Origin: Candidatus Saccharimonadota bacterium
GTDB taxonomy: Bacteria > Patescibacteriota > Saccharimonadia > Saccharimonadales > Saccharimonadaceae
Assembly (NCBI GenBank): GCA_017404955.1
Contig: JAFRBH010000012.1
Coordinates: forward strand, 16,021 to 80,020
Length of the DNA: 64,000 nt
Reading direction: 5' to 3'
Below, in pieces: positions 44,430 to 52,244 of the stretch (position 1 is its first letter; every line of letters begins with the position of its first letter). Below the pieces are notes generated by a model. The model did no database searches. It had not been told where the DNA came from and was given only the letters and a program-made list of their open reading frames with translations. The translations under genes and the position numbers were made by a program.

Positions 44430-45919
44430 TAATCTCCACTCCCTCCTGTACTATCTGCCTTATTTAATTCTGATGTTGCCGATGTACAAACAACATCAGA
44501 GTCGGAACAATCTGCTGCTCTCTCTGCAAACATACCTTGAATCTGGACATATGAATCAGTCACGTTCTGACCAGTTGGTGAAATCGCCATTACATGCTTG
44601 TTTGTAAACTTAAACACTGCCTCATCGAGTGTTACCGTAGCAGAAAATCTTAACACTAGATCGCCAGAAGAGTTACGACCGTTAGAAGAATCTCTCACTA
44701 CTACATCATCAGTAGCTAACTTACAATCATTAGTAGAAGTCCATTTCATACCGGTACCAATATCTGAGCCGCTGTAAGCAATACATTCACTATTGAAATG
44801 TGGGATACCAGAGATGCTACCAGATTCATCCATATAGCCCTCTTTATACCAATCTTGGAATTTCGGGCTACGATAGACTTTCACTACTTCAGCAGTCTTC
44901 ATGTCAACGCCACCACTCACCTGTTGTTCTAATAAGCTCTTGCCATAGTCGTCTAAACTTTCTAGTTTCTTATTGTAAGCATCAGTAATCAGCTGAGCCA
45001 ATTCTTCTGCTGTTTGTTCAGTAGTTGCAGGCGATGCTGTATTATTATCTTGTCCAGTTACCGCAAATTCATTTAACATGTTGTTCACAGCATTACTGGC
45101 GCTATTAGTATTTTGCTCAACATAAACTTCCCCCTGTGGCTCATCATCTTCTAATGCACTATCCTTGGTTGGATCGCAGCCTTTTTTACCTTTCAGCCAA
45201 TAAGCATACACATATTTGTTCACTACATCACCAACTTTTTCTTCTTCCATTAGTAGATTTCCGTCCGCGTCAGTTTCTACCATACAACGGGTTGGAATCT
45301 CATTATCCTGTGCATCGACATAACGACCATAATCATACTTCATTAATCCTACGCCTTTCTTGAAAGACTCAAGTACACGGTAATCAATATATGGTGACAC
45401 CTTTGCATCAGCCTGTGCATCAAACCTAATCTGGTTAATTGGCAGATCTACTGAAAGTTCAGAGATATTAATTGTATCTGGCCCAGCTGGAAGAATAGTT
45501 CTAAGAATCGAAAAAGTACGTGATAGGACTTTCTTATTAGAATTAATCTCATCAATGTTGCTAAGCTGATTTTGAATTGTCAAAAACTCACCCAAGCTAT
45601 CATAAGATTTGAGTTTATCAGACATCATCTTAAGTCTAGTATCCTGACCGCTCATCGCAATATTCTGACCTTCCCAAACAGTAGCCATAATCATCACAGT
45701 ACCACCAGCGAGCGCAGCAAGAATAATTGATACAAAGAGCGCAATATTTCTAAACCTCATCGCCTTAATCATCTGTCTCTTAACTTCTGGGACTAAGTTG
45801 ATTTCATAACTCTTGCTCTGCTCAGTTATCATGGTTGGCGCTTCTTTTGGCTTGATACCAAACTGTTTTAGCGTCGCCTTCCATTCTTTCTTAAACCAAT
45901 CTAACACATTCTGGAACAT
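44429..45919 (-). CDS. pilN: PilN-like pilus alignment protein, enlarged
   Basis: 496 residues, against about 200 in usual PilN. SYEINLVPEVKRQ is the PilM-binding INLVP motif, before one membrane helix (about 57-80) and a coiled segment. Further on ILPAGPDTINISELSVDL marks the usual PilN ferredoxin-like fold, here interrupted by long Asp/Asn/Ser-rich inserts, one with a partial calcium-like DADGN turn. Overlaps pilM by one base. Confidence 0.82.
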   Translation of the reverse strand: MFQNVLDWFKKEWKATLKQFGIKPKEAPTMITEQSKSYEINLVPEVKRQMIKAMRFRNIALFVSIILAALAGGTVMIMATVWEGQNIAMSGQDTRLKMMSDKLKSYDSLGEFLTIQNQLSNIDEINSNKKVLSRTFSILRTILPAGPDTINISELSVDLPINQIRFDAQADAKVSPYIDYRVLESFKKGVGLMKYDYGRYVDAQDNEIPTRCMVETDADGNLLMEEEKVGDVVNKYVYAYWLKGKKGCDPTKDSALEDDEPQGEVYVEQNTNSASNAVNNMLNEFAVTGQDNNTASPATTEQTAEELAQLITDAYNKKLESLDDYGKSLLEQQVSGGVDMKTAEVVKVYRSPKFQDWYKEGYMDESGSISGIPHFNSECIAYSGSDIGTGMKWTSTNDCKLATDDVVVRDSSNGRNSSGDLVLRFSATVTLDEAVFKFTNKHVMAISPTGQNVTDSYVQIQGMFAERAADCSDSDVVCTSATSELNKADSTGGSGD

Positions 45920-46965
45920 TAGGTATTATTCCTTTCTGCTAGGCCAATTGCCACCGCAAATTCGCTTGCCACGCCAACCAATGCTTGCTGCTGATCCGGT
46001 GTTACCTGAACTAGCTGCCATGGGTTACCCTGAATAGTCTGTATATTAGTTTTCACTTCAATATATTCTGCAATAAATGGAATTACACCGGCAAAACCAG
46101 AAAGGACGATACCAAGTACTGGTGCGCCTACATATTTGTTCTGGAAGAATCGCACAGATTTCATTAACTCCTGAGCAAAATTCTCAAGATTACTATCAAG
46201 TGCTTTGAAAACCTGGCCTTCAAGTTTATCTTGTGCTAAACCAAATTTCAAAATAAATCTTCTCGCCTGATCTTCGCGTACGTTAAGCGTAGTAGAAACC
46301 GTTTTTACTAACGCAGAAAGACCACCTGGGATCGAGCGTACAAGTCGCGGTGCACCTTTGTAGACAACTACAAGATCAGTAGAATTCTCACCAAGGTCAA
46401 CAATAATTCTAGCGTCAAGTGAGCCAACTGGTGCTAGGCTTCTTGCCATTGCGATTGGTTCTGGCTCTTGAGCAATCACATTAAGGCCAATCTTTTCAAT
46501 CATTTCCATCCTACCTTCCACATAATCTTCTGATGCAGAGGAAAGTAACACTTCTGCCTTGGTTGGGTCATTGGGGCTAGGACCAAGCACTGTATAATCT
46601 ACTTCGGCCTCATCTACCGCCATTGGAATGTACTGATCAAGTTCGTATTTAATAGTTTTCTTGAGTTCTTTTTCAGTCTGATTCGGCACCTCAATTACCG
46701 CAGTATAAGTCTTCCCTGCTGGCAGACCAATTGCTACATTTTTAGTCTTAATACCAGCCTGTCTCATGGCACCCAAAATCAATTCCCCCATCCTCCTTTG
46801 ACCAGCTTCACTTGTATCCTGAGAAACTGCTGGGTCAATCGGAACATATGCATATCTTATGAGCTGAAATCCATGTCCAGCATCGCCATCGAGTTGCACC
46901 AAACGCATCGCGCTTGTCCCAATATCCAATGCGAAGAATTCGCCCACTCCTTGCAACAGGTTCAT
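45919..46965 (-). CDS. pilM: Type IV pilus actin-like protein PilM
   Basis: 348 residues from the ATG at 46965. FFALDIGTSAMRLVQLDG is the phosphate-1 motif, IIVDLGENSTDLVVV phosphate-2 and GIVLSGFAGVIPFIAEYIE the adenosine loop. Cytoplasmic partner of PilN. The start is fixed by TTGACA-N17-TATAAT ending 7 bases upstream; the longer frame from 47001 would include the promoter. First gene of the pilus operon. Confidence 0.93.
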   Translation of the reverse strand: MNLLQGVGEFFALDIGTSAMRLVQLDGDAGHGFQLIRYAYVPIDPAVSQDTSEAGQRRMGELILGAMRQAGIKTKNVAIGLPAGKTYTAVIEVPNQTEKELKKTIKYELDQYIPMAVDEAEVDYTVLGPSPNDPTKAEVLLSSASEDYVEGRMEMIEKIGLNVIAQEPEPIAMARSLAPVGSLDARIIVDLGENSTDLVVVYKGAPRLVRSIPGGLSALVKTVSTTLNVREDQARRFILKFGLAQDKLEGQVFKALDSNLENFAQELMKSVRFFQNKYVGAPVLGIVLSGFAGVIPFIAEYIEVKTNIQTIQGNPWQLVQVTPDQQQALVGVASEFAVAIGLAERNNT

Positions 46966-46972
46966 ACACTTA

Positions 46973-47001
46973 ATTATAAGCGTAAGCTCTTCTAGTGTCA
47001 A
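46973..47001 (-). promoter_or_regulatory. Leaderless consensus promoter of the pilus operon
   Basis: Perfect TTGACA (47001-46996), 17 bases, TATAAT (46978-46973), then 7 bases to the pilM ATG. Confidence 0.85.
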
Positions 47002-47021
47002 GGGAAATTCTAGAGAAAAAC

Positions 47022-47600
47022 TCAGTTTTTGCTAAGTCTTAAAAAATAAAATCTTTCCCTGTTTCCAGTCTTTCCAGTTAGCTCATTGTCATGCTTTTTC
47101 AAAATCAAAAAGCCATTTTGCTTCAAAAACTGTTCAAAATCTTTGACAATTTCGCGACGCATTTTTTCATTTTTCACTACACCGTTCCAGAGTTGATTTG
47201 GCTTTGCTTCAAACTGCGGTTTTAGCATCACCAAAAACTCTGTTTCTGGCCCTGCGATTTTATCTCTTGCGTGAAGCAAAATCTTCTTCAAACTCACAAA
47301 AGAGACATCGGCCAAAATTACATCTGGCTCCCCAACCGTCAAAGCGCCATTTCGTCCCAACGATACCACATCAAAAATATCAGTTTTTTCATGCAGTTCC
47401 ACTTTTGGATTAAACTTTAGTGGTGCCACCATTTGGTTGGTCCCCTTTTCAACGGCAATTACCTTTTCTGCTCCTCGTTCCAAAGCATATTCAGTAAAAC
47501 CGCCTGTTGAAGAGCCGATATCTAACACCGTCTTTCCGCGAAAATCAAAATTAAACGCTCCTACAGCTTGCTTAATTTTGGTTCTGCCCCTAGTGTCCAT
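47022..47600 (-). CDS. TlyA-like rRNA methyltransferase lacking the S4 domain
   Basis: 192 residues. TVLDIGSSTGGFTEYALERGA is the SAM motif of the FtsJ/TlyA family; VILADVSFVSLKKIL and FLVMLKPQFEA are TlyA-typical. Full-length TlyA (about 270) has an N-terminal S4 RNA-binding domain, which is absent; the protein begins SRGRTK-like just before the methylase. Overlaps efp by one base. Confidence 0.85.
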   Translation of the reverse strand: MDTRGRTKIKQAVGAFNFDFRGKTVLDIGSSTGGFTEYALERGAEKVIAVEKGTNQMVAPLKFNPKVELHEKTDIFDVVSLGRNGALTVGEPDVILADVSFVSLKKILLHARDKIAGPETEFLVMLKPQFEAKPNQLWNGVVKNEKMRREIVKDFEQFLKQNGFLILKKHDNELTGKTGNRERFYFLRLSKN

Positions 47601-48163
47601 TATTTGCTTTTGCGTTCGCGATATTCACGAGTTTCAGTATCAACGGAAACTACATCACCTTCTTTAATAAAGGCTGGTACTTTAATTACAACACCGGTTT
47701 CAAGAGTCGCATCTTTAGTAATAGAAGTAGAAGTATCACCTTTAACTGCATTTTCAGTATAAGTTACAGTAAGCCACAGGTTCTTTGGCAATACTAAGTT
47801 AATCGGTGTGCCATTATAGAACTGGATTTCCATTTCATCGCCATCACGCATAAAATCAGCCATTTCGCCAACCATATCCGCAAGTAATTCATATTGTTCA
47901 AAAGACTCTGGATCCATAAAGTAGAATTTTTCATCATCTTTATAGAGATACTGAACTTTACGGGTGGTTACTTCTGCTGGCTCAATTTTCTCCTGGCCTT
48001 TAAAGGTCTTTGGGAGAAGTGCTCCAGTGATCAAATTTTTTACTTTCACATTCACAATTGAGCCACCACGACCCATTACCTTTTGTGAATACTCAATAAC
48101 CTTGTATGGCTGCCCATCTAAAGTAATCAACACATTTTTCTTAAGATCTGTTGGTCCGTACAT
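47600..48163 (-). CDS. efp: Translation elongation factor P
   Basis: 187 residues, three beta domains. Relieves ribosome stalling at polyproline. The loop tip that carries a modified Lys in E. coli reads VMGRGGS here, with Arg32 at the tip, as in EF-P types rhamnosylated by EarP; no earP is in the window, so it may be unmodified. The C-terminal domain motif is close to usual. Part of the rpsF-ssb-rpsR-efp run. Confidence 0.94.
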   Translation of the reverse strand: MYGPTDLKKNVLITLDGQPYKVIEYSQKVMGRGGSIVNVKVKNLITGALLPKTFKGQEKIEPAEVTTRKVQYLYKDDEKFYFMDPESFEQYELLADMVGEMADFMRDGDEMEIQFYNGTPINLVLPKNLWLTVTYTENAVKGDTSTSITKDATLETGVVIKVPAFIKEGDVVSVDTETREYRERKSK

Positions 48164-48179
48164 AAAACCTCCTTAAAAC

Positions 48180-48371
48180 TTAAGCCACAAAAGGCAAAAG
48201 TGCTAAATGACGAGCACGCTTTACAGCGATAGCTAATTGTTTTTGCTGCTTTTGGGTTAAGCCAGTCTTAGAAATTGGCTCCAATCTGCCATAAGCATCA
48301 ATATATCTTTGCAAAGTCTTTACATCACGATAGTCAAAGTAAAGATCTGGATCATTTTTAGTCTTGCGCAT
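48180..48371 (-). CDS. rpsR: Small ribosomal subunit protein bS18
   Basis: 63 residues. DYRDVKTLQRYIDAYGRLEPISKTGL and KQQKQLAIAVKRARHLALLPF are the defining S18 segments. Usual neighbour of ssb and rpsF, in order. Confidence 0.96.
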   Translation of the reverse strand: MRKTKNDPDLYFDYRDVKTLQRYIDAYGRLEPISKTGLTQKQQKQLAIAVKRARHLALLPFVA

Positions 48372-48395
48372 ATTCTTTCCTTTCCTTATTTCACC

Positions 48396-48833
48396 TTAAA
48401 ATGGAATATCGTCCAATGATACTTCACCAGCATCATCTGGAATATCATCAGGAATTACATCCTGTGAGGCACCAGCATTACTGCTAGAACTGCCATCACG
48501 ATCGCCACCCATAAAGCTAAACTCTTCAACTACGATTTCTACAGCTGAACGTTTCTTGCCAGTTTCTTTATCGTCCCAAGAACGTTGGTTCAAACGACCA
48601 GAAACTAGGATACCAGAACCTTTTTTCATATACTGGCTGATAATTTCTGCAGCTTTGCCCCAAGCGCTACATTCGATAAATGATACACTGTCTTGGTTGT
48701 TGCCACTAGCATCTTTATAAGTACGGTTCACTGCTACGGAAAAAGTACAGACCTTGTTCCCGTTAGCGGTAGTTCTAAGTTCTGGGTCACGAGTGATGTT
48801 ACCACAGATAATTGCTTTAGAAAAGCCTTTCAT
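48396..48833 (-). CDS. ssb: Single-stranded DNA-binding protein
   Basis: 145 residues. OB fold with KAIICGNITRDPELRTTANG and a acidic tail ending DDIPF, which recruits partner proteins. Lies between rpsF and rpsR as in most bacteria. Confidence 0.96.
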   Translation of the reverse strand: MKGFSKAIICGNITRDPELRTTANGNKVCTFSVAVNRTYKDASGNNQDSVSFIECSAWGKAAEIISQYMKKGSGILVSGRLNQRSWDDKETGKKRSAVEIVVEEFSFMGGDRDGSSSSNAGASQDVIPDDIPDDAGEVSLDDIPF

Positions 48834-48836
48834 AAA

Positions 48837-49211
48837 TTATTCCTCCTCTTTTGCGGATTCCTCTTCATCAGCGTCCGCAGCACCTTTGCGTTCTTTACGC
48901 TTTGCTTCAATTTTTAGGCGATTTTCATCAACCTTTACCAATAGGTAACGAATAACCTCATCTGCAATATCTAAATTGCTAGAAACTTTCTTTGTCGCGC
49001 CTTTTTCGTCTGGCAAATCTAGCTCATAGTAATAATAGACCGCAAACTCTTGTTTGGCGATTTTATAGCCCAAACGTTTTTTGCCCTCGTTGGCCTCTTT
49101 GGTAATTTTGCCACCAGCATCTTCGACAATCTTTTTAATCTTGTCGAGAGCAGGCTGAATATTCATCTCGAGATCGGGATGAATAAGTACAGTAAGTTCA
49201 TACTGTCTCAT
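48837..49211 (-). CDS. rpsF: Small ribosomal subunit protein bS6
   Basis: 124 residues. YELTVLIHPDLE, GKKRLGYKIAKQEFAVYYYYEL and an acidic Glu-rich tail. AAAGGAG precedes the ATG. First gene of the operon. Confidence 0.95.
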   Translation of the reverse strand: MRQYELTVLIHPDLEMNIQPALDKIKKIVEDAGGKITKEANEGKKRLGYKIAKQEFAVYYYYELDLPDEKGATKKVSSNLDIADEVIRYLLVKVDENRLKIEAKRKERKGAADADEEESAKEEE

Positions 49212-49280
49212 AAATTGTTACTCCTTTGGTTAAAGCAAATGCAGCTCTAGACTCACTTGCTGAGTTTTAATATCCTAACT

Positions 49281-49309
49281 ATTATACCCCAGTTACTCAT
49301 TTTTTGCAA
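49281..49309 (-). promoter_or_regulatory. rpsF operon promoter (TTGCAA-N17-TATAAT)
   Basis: Minus strand -35 TTGCAA (49309-49304) and -10 TATAAT (49286-49281), giving a leader of about 65 bases, long enough for S6:S18 autoregulation. Confidence 0.7.
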
Positions 49310-49771
49310 GATTATTTTAGACCCAAACTTCTCTTACTTAATATCTAAACTACATCCTGCACAGTAGCCTTATCTACTGTTTTGAATTTAGTGAGTCTAT
49401 CACCACAAAGACTTCTGATCATATCTAGAATTGATCGTTTAATGTTCTCTAATATGCATATGCGCAAGACTTTTACTCATTGCTTGCATATTAGCGTTTG
49501 TTATAAGAATGAATGTGCGCCCACCTACTCTCAGTATGCCAAAAATTAAAATCCTAAGAAAGCACTAGTGTGTTATTTTAATAAAATATTACACTAGTGC
49601 TTGAATCCGAACCATTTTGTGCTAATAGAGAAAATTCTGATAGATCATCAGACCGACTCACTTCTGTTTCTTAAGTTGCCAAAACTAAATGCTGTAAAAT
49701 TTACAACATTACCCCTATATGCTTATGTGTAAAAAATACAGGAACAGAGGTGAAAATACTAAAGCTATGTT
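49310..49771. other. Gene-free stretch with two inverted repeats
   Basis: No gene is seen on either strand. It holds a 12-bp perfect inverted repeat (49560-49571 / 49591-49602) whose interior pairs further (TATTTT/AAAATA), and a second imperfect one at 49688-49710. The second may serve as a 3' hairpin for ftsK. Confidence 0.5.
49560..49602. repeat. Hairpin-forming inverted repeat
   Basis: Arms AAGCACTAGTGT and ACACTAGTGCTT with an inner six-base-pair stem and a 3-base loop. Not followed by a T-run; function unknown. Confidence 0.6.
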
Positions 49772-51994
49772 CTATGCGCCGGCAAGCTCGTCAAATTCTT
49801 CCATGGAAGAGATCTTGACTTCCCTAGGTTTATTACCGTTTGCTTCCCCAATCACGCCAATCTGTTCTAGCCAAATTGCCAAGCCCGATACGAAACCATG
49901 ACCCTTTCCGAGATAAGTTTGAAGCATCGCTGTTGAGAATTTCCCCTTAGACAGTGTGATTTCTACTGCTTTTCTTACTATTGGATCGGTTGGATCATAC
50001 TTGCGCCCAAGGTCGCCAATCGCGCCACCATCAGCTGGCCCAAAGCCTTTAATCTGAACGGCCTGAGAAATCACATCATCATTATAATCAGGCGGCCTCT
50101 GCTCACGCAGGAAATCTGCCAAATTATTCACGTCTTCATCTGAAGCCCAAGCACCCTGAATTCTACGCGGCTTACCCATCATCTCGGTGGTTAGCATCAA
50201 CATATCACCTTTACCAAGCAATTTCTCTGCTCCACCCATATCAAGCATAATTCTAGAATCCATCTGAGAACCTACTGCAAAAGCAATCCTGCCTGGAATA
50301 TTGGCCTTAATCAAGCCAGTAATCACTTTTACCTCTGGCCTCTGAGTAGCAAGTACTAGATGAATACCAGCGGCACGGCCTTTTTGTGCTACACGTACAA
50401 TTAACATCTCCAGGTCCTTACCAGCCATCATCATCAGATCTGCCATCTCATCAATTACGACTACGATATATGGCATCTTGCCACCATCACGTTTTTGTTC
50501 ATTGCCATCTTCATCTGGCACTGCCACGGCCTTCTTTGCCATCTTTTTGTTGTAATCAACAATGTTCTTGACCTTCTCTTCAGCCATCAAAGTATAGCGC
50601 CTCTCCATCTCATTGACTGCCCACTTCATTGCTGAAAGTGCCTTATCTACAGAGGTAATGATTGGCGTAAGAAGATGCGGAATGTCATTGTATTGCACCA
50701 TTTCCACTTGCTTAGGGTCAACGATAATGAGCTTCATATCAGATGGCGCGTTACGATATAAAAGCGAAGAAATCAAAGTATTAGTCATCACCGATTTACC
50801 AGAACCAGTAGTACCAGCAATCAGCAAGTGCGGCATCTTTGCAAGGTTAGCAACTACGCTCTTACCAGAAATATCCTTACCCACTGCAAAGGTCAATGGA
50901 TCATCTGCAGTCTTCCACTCATCACTCTCGAGAATTCCACGAAGTCTCACATCGGCAGACTTCACATTTGGAATTTCTACACCTACAGAACGAGTTCCCG
51001 GAATTGGCGCCTCAATACGAATCTTATCTACCGCAAGATTAAGAGCTAACTCCTTATCACGCGCCAAAATCTTTGACAAATTCACGCCGGCTGGTGGCTT
51101 CATAGTATATTGCGTCACGCGTGGACCAACATTAGCCCCTTCCATTTCCACATCAATGCCAAATTCTGCCAAGGTTGATTTGATGATAAATGCATTTTGC
51201 TGGTGATTCCCCGGATCCGCTGGCGACTGCTTCTTCTCAAGAAGATCAAGACTAGGCATCTTCCAATCTGGATCTGACACCGAGACTAAAGCTTTTTCTT
51301 CTGCTGGCTTGGCTGCCGGCGCAGATTTCATTGTATTCACCTTTAATTTCTTGTTAGAATTATCGACAGTCGCTACGCCAGAATTAACCGTAATTTCAAG
51401 ATCACCAGTTTTCTCTGCCTTTTCAGCTGCTCTAGCAATTTTAGCGTTCTCGCTATCTTCCTTTTTGTTGGACTTGAACAAATTAATTAAGCCCTTGAAC
51501 ACTGTTTTTGGTGAAAGCTGCAAGATAAAGAGTGCAGTAATAAAAATCAAAACGACATAGATAAATACCGCTACACCTGGATCAAGAATCTTTGTAGCCA
51601 AAGAATTTAACCATCCACCAAGCACCCCACCAGTTGGCTTTTCCGCTCCGATAGTCGGAATGCCAGTCACGCCAGCTGCCCAACAAATCATCAAAATTGA
51701 AGCCAGCCACATAGCGATTGGCAATCTGTTATCTGGACTCCTAAATATTCTAATCGCTAAGTAAACAAGAAGTACTGGCACTAAGAACTTAGCATAGCCA
51801 ATCACGAAAAACAATGCGGCATCAGTATTATTTAGTAGTTCTCCACCACTACCAAACCATGTCATCACGAAAAACACAGCTAGCGCCAACATCAGCACTG
51901 CCATTACCTGTCGCCAAAAACCACCTGGAAGCTCATGCTCCGGTGCTGGATCTTTGGCTTTTCTACCTCTTTTTGCTGTCTTTTTTCTTGCCAT
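49772..51994 (-). CDS. ftsK: DNA translocase FtsK
   Basis: 740 residues. Four N-terminal membrane helices (about 28-175) anchor it at the septum. The motor has MPHLLIAGTTGSGKSVMTN, LIIVDPKQVEM, VVVIDEMADLMMM and IHLVLATQRP, and the C-terminal gamma winged helix ends the protein (STAMLQTYLGKGHGFVSGL). Pumps chromosome ends during division. The promoter TGgTATAAT lies after hairpin element C. Confidence 0.95.
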   Translation of the reverse strand: MARKKTAKRGRKAKDPAPEHELPGGFWRQVMAVLMLALAVFFVMTWFGSGGELLNNTDAALFFVIGYAKFLVPVLLVYLAIRIFRSPDNRLPIAMWLASILMICWAAGVTGIPTIGAEKPTGGVLGGWLNSLATKILDPGVAVFIYVVLIFITALFILQLSPKTVFKGLINLFKSNKKEDSENAKIARAAEKAEKTGDLEITVNSGVATVDNSNKKLKVNTMKSAPAAKPAEEKALVSVSDPDWKMPSLDLLEKKQSPADPGNHQQNAFIIKSTLAEFGIDVEMEGANVGPRVTQYTMKPPAGVNLSKILARDKELALNLAVDKIRIEAPIPGTRSVGVEIPNVKSADVRLRGILESDEWKTADDPLTFAVGKDISGKSVVANLAKMPHLLIAGTTGSGKSVMTNTLISSLLYRNAPSDMKLIIVDPKQVEMVQYNDIPHLLTPIITSVDKALSAMKWAVNEMERRYTLMAEEKVKNIVDYNKKMAKKAVAVPDEDGNEQKRDGGKMPYIVVVIDEMADLMMMAGKDLEMLIVRVAQKGRAAGIHLVLATQRPEVKVITGLIKANIPGRIAFAVGSQMDSRIMLDMGGAEKLLGKGDMLMLTTEMMGKPRRIQGAWASDEDVNNLADFLREQRPPDYNDDVISQAVQIKGFGPADGGAIGDLGRKYDPTDPIVRKAVEITLSKGKFSTAMLQTYLGKGHGFVSGLAIWLEQIGVIGEANGNKPREVKISSMEEFDELAGA

Positions 51995-52049
51995 GTATAA
52001 TAAATCTTTCTGCCCACCAGCCCAAGTTTTAGCTTGTGCTTACTTCTAC

Positions 52050-52058
52050 ATTATACCA
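52050..52058 (-). promoter_or_regulatory. ftsK promoter (TGgTATAAT)
   Basis: Minus-strand extended -10, 17 bases beyond hairpin element C and about 55 bases before the ATG. Confidence 0.65.
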
Positions 52059-52074
52059 TAAGCGTAGCAAAAAC

Positions 52075-52244
52075 AGGAAATTCTTACGAATATAAGTCCT
52101 ACAACATTTCGACGAACCAAATAAAAATAAATTCCTTACAATGTTCTGAGCAGATAGTGATATTCTGCGAAGAACTTGACTAAGGAATTTATTGTTATTT
52201 GACGTGAGGAGACCGTTGTAGGAATTTATATTCGTGAATTTCCT
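52075..52244 (-). repeat. Long hairpin element, copy C (after pnp)
   Basis: Outer arms 52075-52105 and 52215-52244 pair with a small bulge; the right arm runs into the TAG stop of pnp. Internal loop motifs GACGAACCAAA (52111-52121) and GACGTGAGGA (52201-52210) match copies A and B. The inner stem AAATAAAAATAAATTCCTTA pairs with its partner with one mismatch; the head contains CAA/TTG, GTTC/GAAC and CAGA/TCTG. Confidence 0.82.

Noticed and set aside
50613..51206. 197-codon open frame antisense to ftsK
   Set aside because: It is the mirror of a well-supported gene, has no ribosome site or recognisable domain, and is explained by codon bias of ftsK.
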